A stretch of 64,000 nucleotides of DNA from Morella rubra (taxonomy: Eukaryota > Streptophyta > Magnoliopsida > Fagales > Myricaceae): assembly GCA_003952965.2 (NCBI GenBank), contig CM025852.1, positions 17,685,313 to 17,749,312 on the forward strand, in the 5' to 3' direction. This document shows positions 11,404-21,700 of this stretch, in pieces. A program made the position numbers and the translations under genes. Within the stretch, counting starts at the first letter, position 1. Every line of letters begins with the position of its first letter. The notes beneath the pieces were generated by a model. It saw only the letters and a program-made list of their open reading frames with translations. It was not told the origin of the DNA and searched no databases.

Positions 11404-13657
11404 GAAAAAAATGTCCAGATGTCTTTGTACTGTTGTCTTCAATTCTTCAAAGCAGCTTCATTTACCTTAACATCTCAGGAATTAAAACTAACTTACCTAC
11501 GAAGTATAGCCAACTAAAAATATTCCCTAACACAAACCCTGAGATTAATTCAGATATAACAAGTGTTACTAGGAGGCAGCGATTTATGGCCGACACTCCT
11601 TGGTGTTGTCAATGGCTGACTATCAAGTCCATACTCCACAAAATAAATGCAATAGGCTGCAACTGTTCATGGTCATCCAAATGAAGTTACAACAGAAGTA
11701 CACGAAGAGTCACACAATCTCGTTATGGACTATCAAAACTAAAACAATAAATATTGGAGAAACAGAAAGCATGCTCTCTAATGGCAGTACCAGAATATGG
11801 AGAGAAACAGGAGAAAAATAAGATGGAAGAGTTTGAAAAGGCATAGCTTCTTCTCCCAATGGAGCAAGTTGAATATCTTAGTGACATCTATGAGGTGCTC
11901 CCTTCACAAGTACCTAACCACATGGAGGAGACATATTTAGGAGATCACAAAACTCGACATATTCTTGCATCTCAAGACATAAAAGAGATGACACTGCAAT
12001 AAACCACAGCCAGTGCATGCATCAAGGCAGTAACATATTTGTTCTGCATGTCTTGCGCGTAAAACTAAGATAAAAAAAAGAGCACACTCATCGGGCGTGA
12101 AACCCATATTCTTTGTTCACCCATTAGATTATTAGATTGAGAGGCAAAGGATGGTTTCAGGAGACTGTAAAAGTTAAAATCAGAACCCAACTCTTAAGAG
12201 GAATAGAGATTTCTAAATCACTCAAAATTTATCAACTCAAAAAAATCCCAAGCAAAAAGGCAAGCATCAAACATATTCCGAACTATAAGAACAGACGCAC
12301 ATGATTTCTGACATTTTAGTCAACTGTTTTTAAGCTCCCCAATTATCCAATAAAAAAAGACAAGATTGACTAAACCTAGTATCCTTTGTTGAGCAAGCTC
12401 TCAAAATAAGTTACAATGCATCGAGTAGGTGAATTGTACCTTACCAAGAAATGACCAGTCCTTGGATTGCATTAATTATTATGTATGAGCAGAATATCAG
12501 TTCTTTTGAATTGCCATATGAACAAATACCAAGAGATCAGGGCAGCATATCATGATTGTGACCAGGGTATAGATAACAAGAGAATCTCACGTTCTCTGAA
12601 CTTGTCTTCTGATTCCACAAGCCACAAAAGAAGTTCACCAAAATAAATTAGAAAAAGTATCATCGTACACATAGAGGCAGTCTACACGTAAAGAACGTGT
12701 AATAAAACAAGCATCACCAAGGGCAGAACTAGGACACAATTTGAAGTGGGGTGAACTCATAAGGCGAAATGATAAAAAAATAATTTTTCCTACATATTGC
12801 AAAATTTTTTATTTTTATTTAATATAATGAAAAAAGTGTCTTAAAGTTAAAATATCAAAAATTAAACACTGAAAACATTAAAAATATTGAAATACACATT
12901 CGTACTTTTTGCTGAGACTGAGAGGTGAAAATTGGATCCTACAAGTCTGCATCTTCTGAAAACATTGCAAAATGGCTTCGTTCTCAATGACCATACTACA
13001 TATGCAGTGTTCATATAAGAAATATGGGAATAAGAAATCAAATCACTACCACATTCACTTCCACTGCCTTCACAATTCAATTCAAGCCCTAACAAATCAA
13101 TTCAAACCCTAACAAATTCACAATTCAATTCAAGAAATATCGTAACAAATTCACAAGTTCAAAATTTAGTTCAAGACATGACATTCTGATATAGGGTTTT
13201 CAAGAAAGTAGACAACTAGAGACAGAGAGGTCATGGAAAAGTGAATGCTTTCTAATATTTTTCTTTTTATCAACAGATGTAAGTACATAGCCTTGGAAAC
13301 TGCTCCCCTAAAGTACATGAAAACTCAAGTAATGATTAGAAAAGTCACGTTCCAAGATTGGGATCATAATGATAAAAATAGCCTAAAAAAGAAATACAAG
13401 ACACAAGACACTCAATATCTGAATACTATTGTTTTCAATACGTACATTGATCCTTAATGCTTCCCACACAACATAATAACACTTTGATCAAATACCTGTA
13501 AGACTTGATTATCAAACACTTAATAACACTCGTAAGACTTAAATGGAATTTGATCAAAAGCAAGACATAGTTCATAAGCCTAACAAATCAATTCAAGAAA
13601 TATCATAACAAATTCACAAGTTTACAATTCAATTCAAGCCCTAACAAATCAATTCAA
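11404..13657. other. Low-copy segment X2, left part
   Basis: About 11480-11890 and 12835-13657 align collinearly with 51440-52640 (X3). About 12090-12720 aligns with X1 (4370-6120 minus its solo LTR) and contains the empty site ATCAT near 12549. X3 lacks 11890-12835, so X2 either gained it or X3 lost it. The composition, with many CAATTCAA, CCCTAACAAA and GGGTTTGAATTG-type units, is that of non-coding plant DNA. I recognise no gene. The A arm of the large inverted repeat starts at about 12789. Confidence 0.6.
12862..13095 (-). other. Unassigned 77-codon reading frame in arm A
   Basis: It starts LGLELNCEGSGSE and is mirrored at 36851-37096 (plus, arm B) and 37385-37657 (minus, arm C), with a diverged relative at 51863-52099 (minus, X3) that is also open. 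It matches no family I recognise. Between X2 and X3 the peptide has changed at roughly a third of positions, which is what neutral drift of the nucleotide sequence would give. I do not call it a gene. Confidence 0.25.
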
Positions 13658-14911
13658 TGAAAGTTTGTTTGCGGAAAATTAACTTACAATTCTCTTTTTA
13701 GATCCCGAGAATTCTTCGATAATCTTCAGGTTCTTGTCGAACTCACAATCCTAAGATTCCACAATAGCAACTCAAGTGTTCTGCCTCCTTCCTCTCCACG
13801 CTCACAACTATCTTAGGGTTTTCTTTGAGTCTTGATGGCCAACCTTAGACTAACAATTAGTCCATTTAATTCTCTTATTGTAGACTATCTCATAGCTATC
13901 CTTATATATGAAAACCCTAGCTGTGATATGCGTGGGATCGTTAGGATCTCAAATCTCGGCCGTAGGATCACATGAAAAACTCTTTTTCCATTAACTCCCT
14001 TATATTCTTTTATTCCGAATTTTGGCTTCTACTAATTGTAATCAAGTCCATCAACATATTACAATTCACCCCGAGAATTTGAGATTAATTTGTGAAATCC
14101 CTTTTGCCAACAATTATTAACTTATTTATCCTTCCACCATTCTATATTCCACATGAGTCAATAGGATCAGAATAATATCACTGATTAAATCCCTAACTCA
14201 TATAATTCTTAATTCAATCTGTAACTTGTTGACTCCAAATTGTTTCCAAAAATTTATTAATTACACTGGCCAGTGATTTTCCAGAGTTCAACCCATACAG
14301 ATTTAATGAATATACTATCTCGTTAAGAGATTGGTGGATTCCTTATTAAGCATCTTACAAAACTATTTATATACAAGACCCAACTTTGTCTGGAATATTT
14401 GACCTATAAAGATCATCACCAAATGACTCGGTTAGAGCACAAGTATAACAACAATTCCATATAAACCTTTCAGGTCTAAGGACCATAAGTCGATTGTGCG
14501 AATATCATTCTCACCATCGGTGATCACTTCTAGAAGATATTCATATTAGATCCGTTCAATGCATGTACTCTTACAATGCATCCACTCGTTTGCTTAAGGT
14601 CACCTCAATGACAGAGTCCATCATCCTATTTAATAGAGGCACAACGAGTGTAGACCTATATACATAAACATGTACCTTGGTCTAGAACAAACGTCAAGTA
14701 AACAAGGAACCGAAAAAGTCATACTCTCGCCTTTGATTCATTAATCATTGGCATGACTTCTCTACAATGTCACTTAACAATAAAACTGTGTGACATCTTA
14801 TGCCACAACACAATACCCATAAATAAATAAACATATGTGATAAACACAAAATAAATAATTATCATATAATCATCTTTAAATAAAACTGGTTTTTAGGGCA
14901 TACTTCTAACA
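13658..14911 (-). mobile_element. Solo Copia-type LTR in arm A
   Basis: On the minus strand it starts TGTTAGAAGTATGCCC and ends AAACTTTCA (TG...CA). The left flank TTCAA (13653-13657) is the target site; on the right side arm A has lost the first four bases of the second TTCAA, which arms B and C keep. X3 reads straight through the uninserted TTCAA at 52635-52639. No internal region or primer site adjoins it, so it is a solo LTR of about 1.25 kb. Confidence 0.88.
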
Positions 14912-15231
14912 AACCCTATAAAATTTACAAATCAATTCAAACCCTCAGAATTGAATTCAAACCCTAGTTAGTTGAGAGAGATAGGCTGGTGGGCGGCAGG
15001 CGGCTGAGAGAGATTGAACCAAAGAGAGCGAACGAGAGGCTGAGACTTGAGAGAGAGAGATGCTAGAGTGGTCGACGGTTTCTGGCTAATATGGTTGGTC
15101 GCCGGTGGAGGAGATGAGCTGATAGGGAGTGAGCCAAGAGTAGAGGGCCGGTCGCCGGCATCAGAGGAGTTGAGAGGGACTTGGGAGGGATTCAAGTGAG
15201 GTAGTGCAATGAGAGGGAGAGGCCATGGGAA

Positions 15232-15480
15232 TCAGTGAGAATGAAGTGGGGGCAGGTCACGAGCTGGGATGGGCAAACCAAGAGGAGGGCCAGGCTGGGG
15301 TTGGGCAAGGGGTGCAGGCTGGGGTTGGGTGGGCCAAGGGGGGGCTGGCTGTGTTGGGCAAGTAGGCAAAACAACTATAAAAAAATAAAAAATAAAAAAT
15401 ATAGTTTTGGCAGAATCAACCAAAATTTTCGCCTGGCTTGGTTCAGCCATAGTTACCTTCCCAATATCAATCCCAACCAA
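15232..15480 (-). other. Proline-rich 82-codon reading frame in arm A
   Basis: It begins MVGIDIGKVTMAEPSQAK and becomes a low-complexity Pro/Leu/Gln stretch. The arm B copy is 34520-34795 (plus); the X3 relative at 52805-53185 (minus, 126 codons) keeps GIDIGKV and the proline-rich tail in the same frame. I recognise no family. It may be a remnant of a first exon or chance coding in a CT-rich leader; its low complexity argues against a real protein. Confidence 0.25.
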
Positions 15481-15723
15481 AATCCTTGACTTTCATAACA
15501 AAATTTCCTCAGGTAGGAAAACAAGTCACGAGGTATACCTTAAACCCAAATTGTCGAAGAACTTTGATAGTTCGAGAGTAGTTACGATTCCTCAACTACG
15601 GTGCTATGTAAGAATCTGTCGACATTAGAAGAGGGAAGGAGAAGTAAATAAATGTATAGAGAGATTTATGCACGTAGAGGCTTGCCGTAGTTGTTGGCTG
15701 TCCTGGGCCACAGCGACATGTGG

Positions 15724-15927
15724 TCAAGGGAGAAATTTTCTTGTGTTGGTTCCTTGTGGCAAAAACGTGAATTCAATACGAAAAGAAACCCTAGAGAAAG
15801 CACGATTGAGATGACAAGCGAGGGGAAAATAAACAAATAGAGGAAATAAGAAATAAGATAGAAGAAACGGTATAGGGGGATTATAGTGGAGAAGCAGGGA
15901 ATTGTGAGGGGGATCTGATAGCAACAA
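15724..15927 (-). promoter_or_regulatory. 5'-UTR-like pyrimidine-rich tract with telo-box (arm A)
   Basis: On the minus strand a long C/T-rich run leads into TCTCTAGGGTTTCTTTTCG. AGGGTTT (telo-box) close to a pyrimidine tract is typical of plant 5' leaders, for example of ribosomal-protein genes. The same tract is at 34073-34276 (plus) and 40271-40474 (minus). No transcript or downstream intact ORF supports it, so this is a suggestion only. Confidence 0.3.
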
Positions 15928-18438
15928 TTTGGAAAGCCCCCACTTTTATGGGAGCCACTCGCCTCTCATTCAAGGCAAATATTCTTCACAATGAGCATTT
16001 GTAAACACCCATCACATGAGTTTTTGTATAACTTTATTGTCAATTTAACAATCAAGAGCAGTAGCGATGGGAGAGACTGGGTTTAGCGGCTGCAGTGTTT
16101 GGGTAAATTAGTTCCAAAGGAGGAAGCGAATAGGCGGATGGGCGAGTGAGTACACTAAGTTGTTTGACTTGAGTGCGAGTTGACCGATCTTTCATTAAAT
16201 GAGATGGTTCGTATGAGCCCTTGGATTTCATTTTAGTGATGTGGGTGAACGTTGACCATAAATTGGTGGAAATGGAGGAAATTGAATGGGAGGTGAATCG
16301 CTCCCCACTTTTATTGATGCACAAATGTGTCGGGTTAGGGGCGGGGCCAGGACATTACAGGATTTTCACGACGTGCCTCCACTTATGCTATTTCCCCCTA
16401 TCTCTTTTCCAATTAATGGGTTTTCCATTAAGTATTTTCCTATTTTTGCATTTTATACATTTGTTTTTTATTTTTTATTTTGAACACATGAGAGGATATG
16501 ATTTGACTGACGTGCTACAGGACACAGGGCATGCCTCAAGTTAAAATTAGCGTAAGTATCTATTTTCAAGTCCAAAGGCTCCTAGAGGAATTCACAAGTG
16601 CCAACATAGTTCAATGAATGATGCAAGTCAAGAATTGCTCACATTTAATGATTTGCAGTAATAATCGTAACTGTATAGAAATGTTGCAAATTTCTCCATT
16701 CTGGTTTTTTTTTTTTTTTTTTTTTGGGTTTTGATGGGGGTGTTGCTGTGATTGCTTACAAACTGGCTAACACTACCTTTCCAGAGAATAAAAGTAATGG
16801 GGATATATAATTTAATTGTTTTACATTATTTGGTTGTTATTTATATTTTGATAGATTAAGAGTTATTATGTTTTCTTAGGTTTTAGCCCATGGGCTTTTA
16901 GGGTTCACTTAGGAACTTTTGTTCTCTATTTAAGGTTTGTGAGAACCTTAATGTGAGACCCCGACCTTACTTCTATCATTGTAAAGAATTATGATTCCTA
17001 AGTGTGTATTGCTCTAATTATTATTATTACTCTAATTTTTGAGAGAGGCATGTATGGGGAGATTAATCTAAAGTTATGTCTAGGTGGAATTTTCCCCTAG
17101 CGTTTTTATGAGTTTTAAGCTAGGATTTAAATGTTATATTATTTGCAATTGTTAAAATTTGAGTAATTGAGATTAATTAGGCTAATTATTTTAATTAATG
17201 GAATATGTCCCTAAGTTACAATATTTGGAAGAATTTAATTAGGGCTTTAACCTTGAAAATGTGTGAGACTTAGAATTTAAAATGGGAAGGCATGATTGGG
17301 TAATTTATATGGTAGCTGGAAATAAAAGGAAAAAAAAAAAAAAGAAAGAAAAGTGAAAGAGGAGGGAAATCACGTGAAGGAGGGAAAGAAAGGGGGGGGG
17401 CAGCCTTGTCTTTTCCCCCCAAAGCAATTCACGTCTAAACCCTCTCTTGCCGCATTTCTCATTTTCCTTGCCCAAAAACCGCACTTTCACTTGCCCTAAC
17501 ACCCAACCGAGAAGAAGAGGAAGGAAGAAGAAGAAGAGAAGAAGAAGAAGAGAAGAAAAGGAGAGAAGAAGAAGAAAGAAGGAGAAAGAGGAGAAAAACA
17601 AAGGTAAAAATCCGGCCCCTCTGCTGGCCGAAATAACACTACCCCATCTCTCCCATTTTCTTCTTGTTTTCTTTTGATGGTTGGTTGTTGTTTTGATGGT
17701 AGTTGTCTAGGTTGTTTTCTCCTTGTGTTCATGGTGTTTAGTGTAGTGCTAGATCTTGCAAGTATTTAAGGGTAGTATAGATCTTACATGAAAACATGGG
17801 GAAATATGGCTAGATCTGAAATAAGGGTTCAAGAGAAATCGTTTATGTGCTCTAAGTGTTTGATAAAAGGCCTAAGAGAGGTTGAAATCTATTTTGAGTG
17901 TATGGCCGAATTTATTGGTTTGATGTATTAGGTTTATGCATGTTAGTCTTGTTGAGAACCACCAAGCCCTAAGTGTTAGATATATGTTCAGATCTGAAAA
18001 ATATGCAAGAGGATCAATAATGCACCCTAGGTGTTTGATAAAAAGCCCAAAAGATATGGGTAAATGCAATAGTTTTAGCTTGATGAAGATGGAATCATGT
18101 TTTGTTGTAAACTTTGAATTGGAGTTGTAAAAGTGGGAAGAATGTGAGAGAATGGTTGCTGTTATGAGATGTTAAATTAGCCTTGGATGTTGGTTGTGAC
18201 ATGAAGAGATTAGGGTTTTGGTTGTTGGAGGTTTGGAAGGTTGAGAAGATCATTGTTGTTGCTGAAATTTAATCTCTGCAGATTTCAAGGCTCGAATTTG
18301 GAGTGTGTTCTGATGCACTTGTGCTTATCCCTTGATCTTAAGAGGATCCTAGATCGTAGGCCTAGGAAATAGGAAGATTTTAAGCCATACCTTGGATGAT
18401 TCCGATAACTATCGAGTGAGATATGCGTTGTTCAAGGC

Positions 18439-18474
18439 CCGGACGTCAAGCTGCCAGCAGCCTTGCACGTCCGG
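18439..18474. repeat. Strong hairpin inside the Tekay-like LTR (arm A)
   Basis: CCGGACGT and ACGTCCGG pair perfectly at the ends, and the inner CAAG-CTGC and GCAG-CCTTG pair with two bulges, leaving a very short loop. The same element is at 31494-31529 (arm B) and 43057-43092 (arm C). It is GC-rich in an AT-rich LTR. The role is unknown; it could be an RNA structure in the element transcript. Confidence 0.75.
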
Positions 18475-19239
18475 AATGTTAGCTCATTTTGAATACCTTT
18501 TGAGGGATCATTTTAAGTCCAAATTTTACGAGGTTGGTCTTGAATTTTAAGTTTAAGGAAAGAGGAACATTTTAAGATAAATTTCGTGTGATTTAGAGGT
18601 AAAATGAATGAGTTGTAGTATTTTGAAAATGGAGGGCCGAGCTGGAATCAGCAACAGCGTTGTTGTAGGATTTTCGCCTAATAAGAAGTGTTTGTGAAAA
18701 TGTATAGTTCCTGCTGTTGTGAATTTTACCCCCAATCTTGACCTATGAAAGCTGAATATTTCAGAATAAATTTCATGTAATTTGGAGCCATGATTTTGAA
18801 GTTATGAATTTTTAAGTTGGAGACGTCGGGGCTGCCCGCTTGGACGTCCTCAGCAGCTTGTATTTTCGGGTGAAGGTTTTGAGTAGCAAATGAGCTTCAA
18901 ATTACTTAGAATTTTGATATGTTATGAAAATTTGTGTAAGGATCAGTTTAGAATCCAATTCTTATGGCTTCGGCATCCTTAGAATAACATTTGCATTATA
19001 GGGTCACCATTGATAAGTCAAACAATATGGGTGGTGATTTTGTATGATGAGTTGTGAATAATTGAGTGACTACTCTATACATTTAGTAAGCCTATGAATA
19101 ACTTTAGTATGAATCAATTGTAGGCAAGGTGCTGCCATTCGCTCAAGTGGACGGAGGTAAGTGGAATTTGTAAGTAGAAACTTACGTTTTTCCGAAAAAC
19201 TGGAATGATACACAGCATGAAAAGTATTTATGAATAAGC

Positions 19240-19640
19240 ATATCAAGCATGGCATGACACGAGCATTTGCATGATTTTCTTGAATGAAAAAGAAAGTTTT
19301 GTGCAAATGAAAGCATGAGGAGTATTATGATTTCTCATTATCAAGCATGGCATTATCAAGCATGACATGACATGAGCATTTGCATAAGTTTCTTTGTGCA
19401 AATGAAAAATGATAAGTATGTTATCACAAGTCAAGTTAAAGGGCTAAATAAATGGTCGGTACCGTACCAATAAGATAGGACATCCACTCCGAAGGACGAA
19501 TGCGAGAAGGATGGATGATTCCTAAGGGGCACCCACTCCGAAGGACGAATGAGAGAAGGATGGGTAGTTCCCGAGGTATGTGCAATCACACCGAAGGATG
19601 CTTGCAAGAAGGTGTGAACCTCCAAGGGTTGAGTCTAGCC
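19240..19640. repeat. Internal direct repeats of the Tekay-like LTR (arm A)
   Basis: Two related blocks, 19240-19315 and 19355-19410, share AAGCATG, GAGCATTTGCAT and TGTGCAAATGAAA in order. Then two near-identical units of about 50 bp at 19488-19590 share CACTCCGAAGGACGAATG and GAGAAGGATGG, with a third, diverged unit (CACACCGAAGGATG) to about 19620. Mirrored at about 30380-30760 (arm B) and 43860-44245 (arm C). Confidence 0.75.
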
Positions 19641-20523
19641 ATCAGGCCTGGGGCCACAACAAGGGCTAGCTCAACCAAATGATGTGTTCCCAAGGGAAAA
19701 AGGGAATAGTTCCGAAAGGAACGCACAACCCTGACTTCAGGGGTAAATGGAGCGTGATAAGTAGCCAAATCAAGAAAGAAAGGTTTTCAAGAAAGAAATA
19801 TTTTCAAGCAAGAAATGTTTTTTTTTCAAGTACATTGTCTCATGCATATGCAAGCATCAATGTACATCCATGATTTATGCAAGACATGCATTATTTATTG
19901 CATATAAACCCTTACTGAGTCTTTCGACTCACAGTTTTAAATTGTACCATTCCAGACAACATTTCAGGTGGGGAAATCTAGAAGAGGGACCGACGAGAAT
20001 GCCCTCTTCCCTTTTTGTTGTTTCATTAAAGGATTAGATATAATTTTTGGAAGAGCCGACATGAGCCTCCGTTGTGTGGTGGTCATGGGTTATTCGGCCT
20101 AGTAAAGTTTAAGGTTTTTAACCGATTGGTATTTTGAGACTGTGTGTGTAATTACTTCAAGTTATTGATCGAGATGCAAGTGTTAGAAATAGGTTCTAAT
20201 GTTTCGTATGCGCGTTAATCGCTAGCGATATAAATTTTTTTAAAAAAATTTAGGTATTATGATATTTTCGCTGCAAGAATTCTCTGAATGAGAAATGTTC
20301 CACTGCAAGAATTTAGTAAGTACGCTGGAGTGTTCCTTGTTGGGAATGCTCGCGGCTGTCATTAGCCTCGCTGAGCTAGCGTTCGGGGCGTGACACTTAA
20401 ATTATTTAGACAGAGATTATAAAGTTTATTGGTGGCTGCCTTTTGCACTTAAATGTGTTCTTCGCTATTATTTCTTGATTTCTCTATCTTCAGTCCTATT
20501 GCTCCACTATATTCCACATCAAA

Positions 20524-20537
20524 TTGCTATTAGAGCC
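20524..20537 (+). other. Degenerate Met-tRNA primer-binding site, chromovirus copy A
   Basis: TTGCTATTAGAGCC differs by two bases from the usual TTGGTATCAGAGCC and lies two bases after the LTR end (...CACATCA). The same site is at 29437-29450 (minus, arm B) and 45149-45162 (arm C). Confidence 0.8.
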
Positions 20538-21700
20538 TAAACTACCTAGTTTCCTTTCTTTTTTCCCATTTCTTTTGGTTTTTCAACACTGTTCATACCC
20601 ACAATTTGCTTGTTGATGTGCTTTCGTTTCTTGGTGTTCCTTAGTGTACGGGTTGGTTTCCGAGGCCACACCGGCCCTCTCAGACTTCGTCAACATTCCC
20701 CGGAGCTCCGATCGCCGCTGTTTGGCTATTTTTCCAGCAGTCTAGATCTGTCCCAATTGATTTCGGTGCTTTTCGCATTCATTTTTCCATATTTGAGTTT
20801 GTTTTGAGTTTCTACATGTGTTTTAGTTCTCATAGGTGAAGCCTGTCTCGTGGCGGCAACCACTAGTTTTGGCCAATTTCGGCAATTCTGGCCGATTTTC
20901 CTTATCCAAGTTGAAATTTCCCAGTTCTAGCTGATATTTCCTGATTCAGGCCGATATTCTCCAATTCAGGCCGATACGTACCTGGTTCCGGATGATACAC
21001 ACTTGGTTCCAGCCAATACCCTGACTTTACGGTCGAAATTCACCTCATGTCGGTCTCTTCTCACAAATTCAGATAATTTTTGGTACTTTTGCTCTATTTT
21101 TGGCCCCAATTCATAGGGTATAACAACTTCTTCAACCATTTCTCGCCTCCTTGACCCTTTCAACGACTCCTTCGTCATTGTGTTAACTAGTGATATGAGG
21201 TGCACTCAATCCACTTCTTTTTTAGTGAAATAATTACTCTTTTTATAGTTTATTTTGTCTACAAGTTCAACGGGTCATTTTAACAATTTTGTTTTGTCCA
21301 TTATGTCCCCTTTAATCCTATAGTCATCCTCATACATTATCTTTACTCGTTTGTTTGTTTTTCTTCAACCACACATAAAAAAAAAACAAACAAAAATACG
21401 TTAGAGTTCCCTAACCTTTATTCAGTCACTGACCTGTTACCCTGCATGCTTGTTTGCCTTAGTAGTGGATTTTGGTGCATCGTGTTTAGTCCTTGCTTTA
21501 TTCTTTGGAAACTTAGCACTACTTGTTTGCACTATTTGGATTTTGCTAATTCCCAAAACCAAAATTTATTTTTATGCTCCAGTTCCTATTTTTTCATTCA
21601 CTTGCATCTATGGTGTATTAATTTCAATTGCATTTTTAGGTTCGTGTTGTATGCAGTTGTGTAGCGGTCGTATAGTCACCCTTGCTCAGTTGACCCAACC
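20538..21700 (+). other. Chromovirus untranslated leader, copy A
   Basis: No coding signal is seen between primer site and gag. At about 20870-21010 a short motif of the GGCCGAT / TTCCAG type recurs imperfectly (GCCAATTTCGGCAATT, GGCCGATTTTCC, GGCCGATATTCTCC, GGCCGATACGTACC), so part of the leader is a decayed tandem repeat. The copies are 28273-29436 (arm B) and 45163-46318 (arm C). Confidence 0.6.

Larger units (their letters stand above)
14912..16794. other. Low-copy segment X2, right part, with 5'-leader-like tracts
   Basis: Up to about 15510 it aligns with X3 (52680-53175). Read on the minus strand it has CT-rich leader-like DNA: a CTCTCT tract near 15050, and a pyrimidine-rich stretch at 15930-15780 holding the telo-box AGGGTTT at 15792-15786, as often found near plant transcription starts. 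A poly-T tract lies at about 16708-16726. The chromovirus target site AAAAG is at 16790-16794. No splice pattern or protein domain identifies a gene; it could be the front of a decayed host gene. Confidence 0.5.
16952..20395 (+). mobile_element. 3.44-kb Tekay/Del-like solo LTR nested in the chromovirus 5' LTR (arm A)
   Basis: It starts TGTGAGACCCCGACC, ends GGGGCGTGACA, and is flanked by CTTAA at 16947-16951 and 20396-20400. The chromovirus 3' LTR (51106-51401) has no insertion here and reads through at 51247-51250, so the insertion is precise. Near the 3' end the blocks CTTACTGAGTCTTTCGACTC and CATTTCAGGTGGGG resemble those I know from Tekay/Del LTRs. There is no primer site or coding region, so this is a solo LTR. 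A GAA-rich tract (about 17513-17600), internal direct repeats (19240-19640) and a hairpin (18439-18474) lie inside. The partial LTR at 1-664 is the same family. Confidence 0.9.

Noticed and set aside
12720-12790. Second Copia 1 fragment at the end of the X1-like match
   Set aside because: No reverse-transcriptase residues in any frame; the similarity to X1 simply stops.
13640-13660. CCCTAA/TTAGGG units suggesting interstitial telomere repeats
   Set aside because: The units are isolated within CAATTCAA-type sequence and never occur in tandem.
17305-17732. Overlapping frames with Ser/Phe/Leu or Lys/Arg runs (also near 32396-32751 and 41904-42246)
   Set aside because: They are translations of the GAA/CTT microsatellite in the LTR.
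19243-19873. Several 60-66-codon frames in the Tekay-like LTR
   Set aside because: They follow the LTR direct repeats on both strands and have no domain.
20610-21205. Frames at 20610-20807 and 20966-21205 and their copies
   Set aside because: They lie in the chromovirus untranslated leader, match no family, and fall on either strand.
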